DNA of 64,000 bases from Candidatus Aminicenantota bacterium (GCA_030603565.1 JAUVXM010000001.1:1-64000); one strand, 5' to 3'; shown: positions 46,457-54,913, numbered from the stretch's first letter. The notes: a model not told the origin generated them from the letters alone. Translations and numbers: made by a program.

Positions 46457-46459
46457 GTT

Positions 46460-47608
46460 TCATACCTCCTGATTTGGGTCATCTGGAAACTTCAAGGCTT
46501 TCATGAAGCCATTCAGTTTCCGATTTTGATCATATATGCAAAGCGGCAAATCCGCCTTGGGCATCCAGACACGCCCGATCTCGACAGCAACTGAGACGGG
46601 AACAGCTGGGAACACGTGGAGAACAATATCCTGGCCGTGACGCGCCTTGATGCGATCCATAAGGAGTCGGAATTGTTTCCGGAACATAGATAATTGTTCC
46701 CTGCTCTTGAGAAAATCATTATTGGGTTTTTCTATTGTCAGAGTCCAAATCGAAATTTCATTACCCAAAACACTGGTGATCCGGGAATTGTCAACAGTTG
46801 CACTCAACGACAGATTCAGCGCTACTGTTTTTTTTTGTATCTCGGGTTCCTGCAGTATGTAATCAAATCCTTCCGGATGTTCCTGCCACTTCCAGTCAGG
46901 CGGCTCGCGGTGGAGCTGAAATATTTCTGCCGCGGGGATATCTGAGAGAAGCCGGCCAAATTCCATAAGTAAAGGTTGTGGAGCAAGAGCAAAAACAGCT
47001 AAATGTTCAATATCTTTGTTCTGCAAACGATCTTTTACTTTTTGCCTAATTTGTCTTTGTAAATGTTTGCGTTCGATTTGCCAAAAAATAGATTCATTGT
47101 CTTTGAATGAACTGTTGTTCCAACTCAATTCAATGGCTTGGTTCTCCGCGGGACAGAATTCTGGAACCATAGCAATTGCAGCTTTGCGCCAGCTCAAATG
47201 GGTGGAGTGATCACCAATATTTGCACCATAAAGAAGAACATGGCTCTTTTTCTCTTTCTGAATAGATGTCAACAGCTCAATTCGTTCTTCATGTTTTCGC
47301 TTCATTTCATGTAGTCTTTCGACCGGATGCCCCTCAACATCCTCCCGATCAATCAGACGGTGGTGTTCATCGCACATCAGCATGAGGTTTGAGATGTCGG
47401 TTGCTAATTTAGGAGATAAGTCATTGTTCCCCCTTGGTCCATTTGGTTCGACAGCGATGATATGGGCGATATAAGCTGTGTTCATTTGTAACAAAGTTAA
47501 CTCATCTTGCCACAAAGGTTTGTTACATCCCTCATACTGACAGCGCCCTCCAGTAAGCACCCAGAGACGGGTTTTTATTTTTTCAGGTATGGTAGGTCGC
47601 CTACTCAT
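46460..47608 (-). CDS. cap5: CBASS effector Cap5: HNH endonuclease fused to SAVED domain
   Basis: A 382-residue effector. The N-terminal HNH nuclease has zinc ligands C23, C28, C79 and H82, and HNH residues around H49 (AHII) and N74 (SNLMLMCDEHH). The C-terminal SAVED domain, which binds the cyclic nucleotide, is recognised from the IVLHVFPAVPVSVAVEIGRV segment followed by LCIYD. Binding of the signal makes Cap5 oligomers cut DNA and kill the infected cell. It overlaps the upstream rhuM gene by 4 nt and is 3 nt before the CD-NTase gene. Length is usual for Cap5. Confidence 0.88.
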   Translation of the reverse strand: MSRRPTIPEKIKTRLWVLTGGRCQYEGCNKPLWQDELTLLQMNTAYIAHIIAVEPNGPRGNNDLSPKLATDISNLMLMCDEHHRLIDREDVEGHPVERLHEMKRKHEERIELLTSIQKEKKSHVLLYGANIGDHSTHLSWRKAAIAMVPEFCPAENQAIELSWNNSSFKDNESIFWQIERKHLQRQIRQKVKDRLQNKDIEHLAVFALAPQPLLMEFGRLLSDIPAAEIFQLHREPPDWKWQEHPEGFDYILQEPEIQKKTVALNLSLSATVDNSRITSVLGNEISIWTLTIEKPNNDFLKSREQLSMFRKQFRLLMDRIKARHGQDIVLHVFPAVPVSVAVEIGRVWMPKADLPLCIYDQNRKLNGFMKALKFPDDPNQEV

Positions 47609-48717
47609 TTCTTTTGCCTTTTGCTTTTGTCAAGAATAAGACTTGCTGTTTTTTCAAGCTGTTTTGGGGTTTCCCCATTCCCAATGCCTTTCCTGCGATT
47701 TTCAGCCTCGATTTGTTTAATCATCCTGTCAAAGTCGTTCTCAAAGAGTCGATCCTGCATAAAACGGAATTTTTCAAACTCACTTTCGGCAAAGTCTCCG
47801 GCGATTTCCGCTGTCACTTTGCCACTGTCCTGCAAAATTTCCCGCTCGTCAAACTCCAGAAACAGGTCAAGCCGCTTTGCCCAATCTTCCATGGTCATGG
47901 GAATCTTTCGCCTTGCCCGGTCCTCGGCAAGCTCCAGGTAGGCGTTGACAATCCGGCCCAGCGATTCAAGCTCTTCTTTTTTCAGATAATTCTTTGCCAC
48001 GGCAACATCCGACTTCAGAATTTTCCCGTTCGGACTGTTCTCCCAACTTGTGAGTCCTATATTTGGCTTTTCACTGTCCGCCCGCTTCATAATGAGTTCG
48101 GCGGCCGTATGCCCGTGAATAGCGTAATGCAGTTTGTTTTGAACCTTAGCAAAAAACTCCCTGGTTGTGGGTGCGTCCTTGTTGTAATCCACGCTGGTGG
48201 TATAAATATCAGTGATTTTCTGATAGAAACGCCGCTCACTCAGCCGGATTTCACGGATTTCCTCGAGCAGGCGTTCAAAATAGTCTTCCCCGAGAAATGC
48301 CCCGTTTTCCAAACGCTTTCTGTCCAGCACATAGCCTTTGATGGCAAACTCCCGCAACACACGGGTTGCCCATTGACGGAACTGGGTGGCGCGTTTGGAG
48401 TTGACCCGATACCCTACGGAGATTATGGCGTCCAGATTATAGAAGTTGGTCATGTATTGCTTGCCGTCCGAGGCAGTTATTCGGAATTTCCTAATAACTG
48501 ACTCTTGATCAAGCTCACCTCCTGCAAAAATGTTTTTCAGGTGCTCGTTGATCGTTGGCACTGTGACATCAAACAATGTCGCCATCAGCTTCTGCGTCAG
48601 CCAGATGGTTTCATCCTCGTAGCGGACTTCGATACTTGCTTCCCCTGCTTGAGCGGTAAAAATCAGAAACTCCGCCGTGCTATTTCGGATGAGCTTTTTA
48701 TGTTGTTCGCGGCTCAT
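47605..48717 (-). CDS. rhuM: RhuM family protein
   Basis: A 370-residue protein of the RhuM (virulence protein) family, recognised by TIWLTQKLMATLFDVTVPTI and QFRQWATRVLREFAIKGYVLD (landmarks: IWLTQKLMATLF, FRQWATRVLREF). The first ~100 residues contain a DNA-binding-like helical domain. The family is often encoded inside type I restriction-modification operons between hsdM and hsdS, where its function is unresolved; some members carry Fic-like segments. It overlaps hsdM by 4 nt and cap5 by 4 nt, so it physically links the RM and CBASS parts of the operon. Confidence 0.85.
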   Translation of the reverse strand: MSREQHKKLIRNSTAEFLIFTAQAGEASIEVRYEDETIWLTQKLMATLFDVTVPTINEHLKNIFAGGELDQESVIRKFRITASDGKQYMTNFYNLDAIISVGYRVNSKRATQFRQWATRVLREFAIKGYVLDRKRLENGAFLGEDYFERLLEEIREIRLSERRFYQKITDIYTTSVDYNKDAPTTREFFAKVQNKLHYAIHGHTAAELIMKRADSEKPNIGLTSWENSPNGKILKSDVAVAKNYLKKEELESLGRIVNAYLELAEDRARRKIPMTMEDWAKRLDLFLEFDEREILQDSGKVTAEIAGDFAESEFEKFRFMQDRLFENDFDRMIKQIEAENRRKGIGNGETPKQLEKTASLILDKSKRQKK

Positions 48718-50234
48718 AACCCCAGATCCTCCAGATACTTGTTCAGCTCCTTCTTCGTCTCAACTAGTTCCGTCTCTATTTTCTGAATCTCTTCTTGAAC
48801 GGCAGGAATATCAACATCCTTTTCTTCTTCAAAAGTATCGACATATCGGGGGATATTCAGGTTGAATTCGGCCTCCTGAATCTCTTCTAATGTGGCTAAA
48901 TGTGAATATTTTTCGATTTTCTTGAATTCTCGGAACGTCAAAGCGATCTTTTCGATATCCTCATCTCGCAGGCGGTTTTGTTTCCTGCCATCCTCGAACT
49001 CCCGGCTTGCGTCAATGAAGAGAACCTGTTTGTCCCGATCACTCTTTGCTTCCTTCCAAGATTTCCGGCCCTTGTTGAAAACGAGAATTGCCGCCGGTAT
49101 ACCGGTGCCGTAGAAGAGTTGAGCTGGAAGCCCGATAACCGCCTCAAGAGTATTCTTCTCGGTGAAATGCTTGCGGATAAAACCTTCAGCTCCGCTGCGA
49201 AACAGGACACCATGAGGAACAATGACTCCCACTTTGCCTTCACCTTCAAGTGCTATTTCTACCATGTGACTGATAAAAGCGTAATCGCCCCGGCTTTTGG
49301 GAGGAATCCCTCGCCAAAAACGGTTGAAACGGTCGTGACTTGCATTTTCCTGCCCCCATTTATCCAGGGAGAAGGGAGGATTGGCAACTACGATATTGAA
49401 CCGCATTAGTTCGTCGTTTTCGATCAATCTGGGATTGTTAATGGTGTCGCACCATTCTATGCGGGCGGAGTCCATGGCGTGCAAGAACATATTCATCCGG
49501 CACAGGGACCAGGTGGAGCCGTTGGACTCCTGCCCGAAAAGGGCAAAATTAGCACTTCCGACTTCCTGGCCTACCTTGATGAGTAGCGACCCGGAGCCGC
49601 AGGCGGGATCGCATATGCGGTCTCCGTTTTTTGGAGCGAGCAGTTTAGCAAGCAGAGTAGAAACTTCCGGTGGGGTGTAGAATTCACCGGCCTTTTTGCC
49701 GGCACCGGCTGCAAAACGGGCGATTAAATATTCATAAACATCTCCGATCACATCACGATTTCCAATGCGTGATGGGCGGAGATCAAGCCGCTTGTCAGCA
49801 AAATCCTCGAGAAGATTTTTTAGGCGCCGGTTGCGTTCTTTGGTCTGCCCCAGTGCAGGTTCGCTGTTGAAATCAATATTACGAAAAACATTTTCGAGTT
49901 TTGACTTGTTGGCATCTTCGATTTTTTCAAGTGCGATATTAATGATCTCGCCGATATTGGGCTCATCCCGCTTGCTGTAGAGGGAATCAAAGTTTGATTT
50001 CGGAGGCATCACAAAACGTTCTCGGGCCAGTGCTCTTTCCACTCTGGGTGTATCACCATTATACTTATTCTCATATTCCTCTTTTTTATCTTTCCAAAGA
50101 TCGCTCATATACTTGATGAAGAGCATAGTTAGGATATAATTTTTGTATTCCGATGGATCGACAGCACCCCTAAATGAATCACATGCCCGCCAGACAACAT
50201 CATTGATTTCTTTTTTTGATACATGAGGATTCAT
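48714..50234 (-). CDS. hsdM: Type I restriction-modification methyltransferase subunit (HsdM)
   Basis: A 506-residue N6-adenine DNA methyltransferase. The SAM-binding motif DPACGSG is at 209-215 and the catalytic NPPF at 285-288; the N-terminal HsdM domain is complete. It modifies the site specified by HsdS, protecting host DNA. AGGAG precedes the start. It follows a half-size HsdS-like gene by 3 nt and overlaps rhuM by 4 nt. The C-terminal ~60 residues form a coiled coil (EEEKDVDIPAVQEEIQKIE) that contacts HsdS in relatives. Confidence 0.93.
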   Translation of the reverse strand: MNPHVSKKEINDVVWRACDSFRGAVDPSEYKNYILTMLFIKYMSDLWKDKKEEYENKYNGDTPRVERALARERFVMPPKSNFDSLYSKRDEPNIGEIINIALEKIEDANKSKLENVFRNIDFNSEPALGQTKERNRRLKNLLEDFADKRLDLRPSRIGNRDVIGDVYEYLIARFAAGAGKKAGEFYTPPEVSTLLAKLLAPKNGDRICDPACGSGSLLIKVGQEVGSANFALFGQESNGSTWSLCRMNMFLHAMDSARIEWCDTINNPRLIENDELMRFNIVVANPPFSLDKWGQENASHDRFNRFWRGIPPKSRGDYAFISHMVEIALEGEGKVGVIVPHGVLFRSGAEGFIRKHFTEKNTLEAVIGLPAQLFYGTGIPAAILVFNKGRKSWKEAKSDRDKQVLFIDASREFEDGRKQNRLRDEDIEKIALTFREFKKIEKYSHLATLEEIQEAEFNLNIPRYVDTFEEEKDVDIPAVQEEIQKIETELVETKKELNKYLEDLGL

Positions 50235-50237
50235 TGT

Positions 50238-50828
50238 TTATTTCTCCTGTTCTTGGATTGCTTTTAAACAAAGCGCTTTGACAAGACGCGATCGTAAGGA
50301 AGATAACCTGTCCAGAAGGAATTGCTCATGCTCGGCGAGAACTATAATTTTTACCACTTTTTTTTGAACAGAAAGCGGGGGGATCTGAACTTCCAGGCGG
50401 GAAAGTGTTCTTTTAGTAATAAATGACATCAGGGATCCCTGTGACTGTGATTGAAAGTAAGACTGAGTTTTCGGTTGATTAATCCACCACGAAAGATATT
50501 CAGGGAGCAGATTTTTGTTTTTAATGCTAATAATATAAAAAGAACCTGCGGCTACAGTATCTTTTAGATCTTTTTTGAGATAATAAGAAAAATGTTCCAT
50601 GCCGCGTGCCTGAAAAAGAATATCTCCTTTATGGATAGAATAAGTTTCAGGTTTCCGGTCAGGGGAAAAGGAAATTAGGCCTTTAGGTCGCAAATGATGG
50701 AAAGAATCAAAATTTTTACTTTGAATAAGGCGGTGTGTACCTTGTGTGTTCTCCTGGATTCCAGTTTTAGCCTGGTATCCCACTCGGATGTCGGCAATTG
50801 TCTTTAAAAGATTTTTTGTTATTTTCAT
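50238..50828 (-). CDS. Half-size HsdS-like protein (single target-recognition domain)
   Basis: A 196-residue protein with one HsdS-type target-recognition domain and one conserved spacer helix (PPLSVQKKVVKIIVLAEH). It is about half a normal HsdS and lacks the second domain. It is the first gene of the operon, 3 nt before hsdM, while a complete HsdS is encoded six genes later. It could dimerise to give an alternative specificity, regulate the complex, or be a relic. The 31-nt leader has no clear Shine-Dalgarno but a 13-nt palindrome at the expected start of transcription. Confidence 0.8.
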   Translation of the reverse strand: MKITKNLLKTIADIRVGYQAKTGIQENTQGTHRLIQSKNFDSFHHLRPKGLISFSPDRKPETYSIHKGDILFQARGMEHFSYYLKKDLKDTVAAGSFYIISIKNKNLLPEYLSWWINQPKTQSYFQSQSQGSLMSFITKRTLSRLEVQIPPLSVQKKVVKIIVLAEHEQFLLDRLSSLRSRLVKALCLKAIQEQEK

Positions 50829-50843
50829 TAGTTTATAATAGCG

Positions 50844-50856
50844 GTAGCAATGCTAC
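50844..50856 (-). promoter_or_regulatory. Palindromic operator-like site at the operon start
   Basis: The 13-nt palindrome GTAGCATTGCTAC begins about 10 nt downstream of the -10 box, covering the expected transcription start and early leader. No regulator gene is visible next to it. Confidence 0.5.
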
Positions 50857-50865
50857 TTATTATAT

Positions 50866-50894
50866 AATATACGCATTATGTTGCGAATTGTCAA
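50866..50894 (-). promoter_or_regulatory. Promoter of the ten-gene defence operon
   Basis: On the minus strand a consensus TTGACA (50889-50894) is followed after exactly 17 nt by TATATT (50866-50871), inside an AT-rich TATATAATA context. It lies about 40 nt upstream of the first start codon. It is the best promoter match in the window. Confidence 0.7.
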
Positions 50895-51430
50895 GGAAAA
50901 ATTAAAGTATATCTTCTACTGATTCCATCTTCTAAGCTTATATATCCACAGTAATACACAAAAAGAACATTTACTTCAATAAAAAATCTCTCCCGGCGGT
51001 GATTTCCATGCCAAAAATCCTGCTCGATTTGATCTTCCCCAGACCAGTGTAATAAAATCAAACTAACACTCATAATGATGTTCCTTGGCAGACAACGGAA
51101 GAAGGAGAAGTAATAGATTATGAATCAGTATTCTATCGTACCCCGCCCTATTCAGTGAGAGATTATGGTGACGATGATATTTAATAATATACGCAAATTC
51201 GCTGAATTCGAGAAGGATTTCAAGAAGCTTACCAAAAAATTCAGAACACTTAACGAAGATCTGAACGCCGGGGATGGGCGTGGCCGGTTTCAGAAGGACA
51301 AGGCGGTAAATGTATTCATACATCTGGGGATACTTGACGATATGGACACTCCGGGAAAAAGCCAAAACTGTCGGCCCTTTGAGTGGAACTGAAAAAATGA
51401 TTGAGTTGACTATCCAGAAATGATTCGTCC
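50895..51430. other. Gene-poor stretch between the ThiS-like gene and the defence operon
   Basis: Apart from the toxin-antitoxin-like remnant at 51074-51392 I see no gene or clear signal in this stretch. Confidence 0.5.
51074..51392 (+). pseudogene. Remnant of a toxin-antitoxin-like pair
   Basis: Two overlapping fragments lie on the plus strand. The first, open from 51074 to 51184, encodes a tail ending TPPYSVRDYGDDDI. The second, from ATG 51165, starts like a RelE/ParE-type toxin (FAEFEKDFKKLTKKF, then LNEDL) but loses similarity after about 30 residues and ends at 51392. Their order and overlap fit an antitoxin-toxin pair that has decayed. The family assignment rests on pattern only. Confidence 0.4.
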
Positions 51431-51631
51431 CTACCCGCCACAGATCATATGAATTACATCAATTTTGGAATTATTGGGGACAATCACTTTTGAAAAATCT
51501 GATCTGAGGATAACTTTTTTATTAATTTTTACAACAACAAGGGGAAATGTGTATTTCATTCTTTTAAGCAGCTGTTTGATAGTTTCGTTTTCTTCCCAAT
51601 CAATTTTTCTGGTGTTTACCTCAATACTCAC
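51431..51631 (-). CDS. ThiS-like sulfur-carrier / ubiquitin-like protein
   Basis: A 66-residue beta-grasp protein with the C-terminal Gly-Gly (HMICGG) needed for adenylation and thiocarboxylate or conjugate formation. It follows the ThiF-like gene with a 4-nt overlap, so the two form an E1-like/Ubl-like pair. In the usual role ThiS carries sulfur for thiamine thiazole synthesis; however, no thiG, thiH or other thiamine gene is present in the window. It lies on the same strand 0.6 kb upstream of a CBASS operon with an E2 but no E1. Confidence 0.8.
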   Translation of the reverse strand: MSIEVNTRKIDWEENETIKQLLKRMKYTFPLVVVKINKKVILRSDFSKVIVPNNSKIDVIHMICGG

Positions 51632-52224
51632 TTGTCTTCACCCAATATAATCTCAAGCGCAAGATTTGCTTCCCAATTTGCCATAAGACAAACACGAGGT
51701 GCCATAAGTATGTCATTTTCACTCGAAAGGGCCTGCTCGTCATAGCACATATTTAGCTTGCCTAACCGTTTTGTTACTATCCGCTCAGAGTGTCCATAAC
51801 CTGCGACCCCGGAGGCAGCTACAATAGGTTTTTCAGGGAGATTTAATAAGATTTCTTCAATAAATTCTGTTTTTGTTACAGCCTTATCCAGTGCTTCTAT
51901 TACAACATCAACATCTTTGAACGGTTTAAACATTGACCCTCTTTCCAATCTAAGATCATAAGTTTCGACTTTAACATTGGGGTCGATTCTTCTTATGTTT
52001 TCCTTTATAACAGCTACTTTTTGTTTGCCGATTTGATCTAAAAAATAATATTGTCTGTCGAGATTGCTTTTCTCGATTTTGTCAAAATCAACCAGTACTA
52101 ACCGCCCGATCCCGGCCCGAACAAGAGCAATAGCTGCATTAGAGCCAAGGCCTCCGATTCCAGCTATTCCAACACTTGCATTTTTAAGTTTTGTCTTTAC
52201 CTTATCAAATTTATCTTTATTCAT
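51628..52224 (-). CDS. ThiF family adenylyltransferase (E1-like), short form
   Basis: A 198-residue E1-like enzyme with the nucleotide-binding loop GIGGLGSN, Arg in SNLDRQYYF and Asp in VIEALDKAVTK. It corresponds to the short ThiF family found with ThiS in many anaerobes. The CxxC zinc pairs of longer ThiF/MoeB proteins are not seen. It adenylates the C-terminal Gly of its partner, here the ThiS-like protein. The start codon is directly preceded by a fragment of the 253-bp element, whose edge supplies GGAG, so the native promoter may have been replaced. Confidence 0.85.
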   Translation of the reverse strand: MNKDKFDKVKTKLKNASVGIAGIGGLGSNAAIALVRAGIGRLVLVDFDKIEKSNLDRQYYFLDQIGKQKVAVIKENIRRIDPNVKVETYDLRLERGSMFKPFKDVDVVIEALDKAVTKTEFIEEILLNLPEKPIVAASGVAGYGHSERIVTKRLGKLNMCYDEQALSSENDILMAPRVCLMANWEANLALEIILGEDK

Positions 52225-52230
52225 TAACTC

Positions 52231-52346
52231 TCCGGGCGAGCCGATCTTACCGCGTCTGCTTTGTTGCAGCGGATTCGCAGTTAAATACCACAGCTTTATC
52301 CTATGCGCCTCACATCTATGGCATCCTCGACTCGTGAATAATTCAG
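52231..52346 (-). mobile_element. GC-rich half of the 253-bp element family
   Basis: It reads GGGCGAGCCGATCTTACCGC at one side and ends CTCGTGAATAATTCAG, matching the GC-rich module of copies 1-3. The AT-rich half and the other end are missing. It abuts the start of the ThiF-like gene. Confidence 0.8.
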
Positions 52347-52402
52347 ATTAAACACTATTTTACCATTGTTAAGCAGTTAAGGTAAATTGCGGAGTTTTTA
52401 GC

Positions 52403-53587
52403 TTAACCGGACTTCAGTGATTTTTCATATATAGTGAATGTCTTTGAAGGGACAGCACTCATCATCTCAATAATCCGGATAACCATTATGTTGTCATCCA
52501 GAACCCAACCCATATCACAGTATTGGTAACCTTTTTGCTGGCAGTATTGTTTTTGCTTCCACATTAGGATTCCTGCAAGTCCAAGCTTCCTGAATTTTTT
52601 CTTTACTCCTAAATATCCCAGACGAATACCCGTGGTCCTGCTTTTACCAAGTAACATCCGGATTGCGCGGAGTAATTCACAATTTCTGCAGTTGCGGATA
52701 CGGGTTAATTTCTCAGTTACATTGGGAACTCCCCCAATAAAGGCAGCCGGTTCATCATTGATGTAAAGGAAGATAAAAAGATTTTTATCCATGATCAATT
52801 GCATGTCATTTATAATTGTATTAAATTCTTCTGAGGTGAAGGGAACAAAGCCAAAATTATCATTCCAGGCATCATTGTATATTTCAAGCATCTCTTTTTT
52901 GCGGACATCAAGAGGACGTTCCTTCCATAATTCAATTTTTATTCCATAGCGGTCGATCACTTTTTCAGAAATCTTGACCAGCTTTTCCTCCATTGGGTTC
53001 ATAATAGAAACTTCCCAGGAGAAGACCTGTTTTACCGAATTAAATCCGGCTTTTTCCAGATGTTTGCAATAGTATGGTTTGTTATAATGGTAATACATCA
53101 CCGGTCTGGTACCAAAACCTGCTGTCATTACCCCGGGCGTAGCCTCATTTACCGGTAGATTTTGGGGGCCCCTGATCGTATCCATACCTTGCGCTTTTAA
53201 CCACTCCGTGGCAACTTCAAGTAATTTATCTGTTACTTTTTGGTCATCTATGGTCTCGAACTGGCCAAAAAATCCCACCTTATCATTCCATTGCTTGTTG
53301 TGATTAAAATTAACAAAAGCATTGCAGCGTCCGACTACCTGACCGTCACGTAAGGCTAAGAAAAAACGCATATCTGCATGTTTAAAAAAGATATTGTCAG
53401 GTTCAAAAAAGCCGTGAATTCCGAGCAATTTAAATCCCAGGTATTCATAATCCAGCAGAGGTACATACTGGGGGTCATTGGCATAGTGGGTCCAGTGAAA
53501 ATCTACAAACTGTTTAAGATGTTTTTTATCCTGCTTTGTTTGGTTAGAAAAATCGATGATCTCAATATTATTTTTTGTAGTTATCAT
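52403..53587 (-). CDS. GNAT-like N-acetyltransferase family protein
   Basis: A 394-residue protein with two GNAT-like regions. The N-terminal part (FVDFHWTHYANDPQYVPLL, then FFLALRDGQVVGRCNAFVN) and the C-terminal part (RLGYLGVKKKFRKLGLAGIL) resemble acyl-CoA N-acyltransferase folds. Proteins of this length and layout are common but uncharacterised. A candidate promoter sits close upstream and the leader is very short. It has no close functional partner here. Confidence 0.7.
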   Translation of the reverse strand: MITTKNNIEIIDFSNQTKQDKKHLKQFVDFHWTHYANDPQYVPLLDYEYLGFKLLGIHGFFEPDNIFFKHADMRFFLALRDGQVVGRCNAFVNFNHNKQWNDKVGFFGQFETIDDQKVTDKLLEVATEWLKAQGMDTIRGPQNLPVNEATPGVMTAGFGTRPVMYYHYNKPYYCKHLEKAGFNSVKQVFSWEVSIMNPMEEKLVKISEKVIDRYGIKIELWKERPLDVRKKEMLEIYNDAWNDNFGFVPFTSEEFNTIINDMQLIMDKNLFIFLYINDEPAAFIGGVPNVTEKLTRIRNCRNCELLRAIRMLLGKSRTTGIRLGYLGVKKKFRKLGLAGILMWKQKQYCQQKGYQYCDMGWVLDDNIMVIRIIEMMSAVPSKTFTIYEKSLKSG

Positions 53588-53604
53588 CCGAGCTGATATA
53601 ATGT

Positions 53605-53634
53605 ATTTTATGGTAAAAATGTATATTCAGTCAA
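53605..53634 (-). promoter_or_regulatory. Candidate promoter of the acetyltransferase-like gene
   Basis: On the minus strand TTGACT (53629-53634) and TAAAAT (53605-53610) are 18 nt apart. Transcription would start only about 10 nt before the start codon, which fits the lack of a Shine-Dalgarno. Confidence 0.4.
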
Positions 53635-53726
53635 TATTTAATATGATCTGGAGTTCCCCCATTTTTTCTACAGCTCTTTAGTCAAAAAATTGGAGAATAA
53701 TCTTAATCTACTTTGCAATAACTTAA

Positions 53727-53979
53727 CCTGAACTATTCATAAAAAATGTCGATATGTATGATACCTCCTTTTAAGTCAATATGTTACATTGATTGCTGCC
53801 GATAGACAATTGGTCATTTTGTTTTCGATGTAATCTATATTTATAATCGACATTTTTTCCCTTTCAGGCGGGCCGATTTTACCGCATCTACTTTGTTGCA
53901 GCGGATTCGCGGTGAAATACCACAGCTTCATCCCCTGCGCCTCGTATCTGCGGCAACCTTGGCTCGTGAATAAGTCAGG
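53727..53979 (-). mobile_element. Complete 253-bp element, copy 2
   Basis: It begins CCTGAACTATTCAT and ends CTCGTGAATAAGTCAGG; orientation is opposite to copies 1 and 3. TTAA directly flanks both ends, a possible target-site duplication. The AT-rich half carries TGTATGATA and the TCAATATGTTACATTGA palindrome as in copy 1. With it, the 53588-54004 intergenic region is largely accounted for; the remaining ~140 bp hold only the promoter above. Confidence 0.88.
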
Positions 53980-54004
53980 TTAATATGATAAAATAATTAT
54001 AGTT

Positions 54005-54913
54005 ATGAAAAAAATCAGCAAAAAGCCTCCTTTCCGGTTTTCTCATTTTTCCATGGGGACGACTTTTGAAGTCATAATAGCCGGCTCTGATGAGATTTAT
54101 GCCGGACAAGCCTCCCAGGCGGTATTTGCTGAGATTGACCGGATAGATAATCTCTTTAACCGCTTTAATCCCTCCAGTGAGGTCGGTCAGCTCAATCTTC
54201 TCAAAGCTGGAAAAAAATTAAAGATAGGGATCGAGCTTTTTGAGTGCCTAAAAACAGCCGCCCGGGTGCAGAAGGAAACCGGAGGAGCTTTTAATATTAA
54301 CGTTGCTTCTCTCGTACAATATAAAAGGAAAGGCATAGAGTTTCCGGTGGAATTATCCTTACTGCCTGCAGGGTTTATGGCTAAAATTTTGGATAGATTG
54401 CCTGGTCAAAAAACGCATGGAGTAGAATTCGACCTGGGAGGTATCGGAAAAGGATATGCTTTGGAAAAAGCCCAGGTGATTTGTTCTGATTGGGGTATAA
54501 AGCGGGTGCTGTTGCATGGAGGGACAAGTACGGCTCTGGCTGTAGGAGATGCCTCTTCTGGAAACGAGGGAAATACTGGCTGGCCGGTAGGAATTGGGGG
54601 GGACTGGGATTGCCCTAAGGCACCTGCGAGGTTTTTCCTCAAAAACCGGGCTTTAAGCGGTTCCGGGATTGAAGTTAAAGGAGAGCACATTATTGACCCT
54701 AAAACCTGGCAGCCTGCTAAGGGGCATAAAGCTGTTTGGGTATCGCATACCTCTGCAGCTTGGGCTGATGCTTTATCCACGGCTTTTATGGTTATGACTA
54801 CAGAGCAGGTTGAAGAATACTGCAGCCGGAATCCGGCTGTCTGGGCCATGGTTGTAAAAGATGCCGGGAAATGGAAAATATATAACCGTAAGGCAGTAAA
54901 TGGTGAATGGTGA
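54005..54913 (+). CDS. apbE: FAD:protein FMN transferase (ApbE)
   Basis: A 302-residue flavinyltransferase that attaches FMN through a phosphodiester to Ser/Thr of periplasmic electron-transfer proteins such as NqrB/RnfG types. Recognised by the SMGTTFEV N-terminus, the DLGGIGKGYALEKA motif and HGGTSTALAVG; the C-terminal SHTSAAWADALSTAF segment is also typical. No classic signal peptide is visible at this start, and there is no Shine-Dalgarno. The stop codon lies inside a run of ATGGTGA repeats. No obvious flavoprotein target lies beside it. Confidence 0.88.
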   Translation: MKKISKKPPFRFSHFSMGTTFEVIIAGSDEIYAGQASQAVFAEIDRIDNLFNRFNPSSEVGQLNLLKAGKKLKIGIELFECLKTAARVQKETGGAFNINVASLVQYKRKGIEFPVELSLLPAGFMAKILDRLPGQKTHGVEFDLGGIGKGYALEKAQVICSDWGIKRVLLHGGTSTALAVGDASSGNEGNTGWPVGIGGDWDCPKAPARFFLKNRALSGSGIEVKGEHIIDPKTWQPAKGHKAVWVSHTSAAWADALSTAFMVMTTEQVEEYCSRNPAVWAMVVKDAGKWKIYNRKAVNGEW

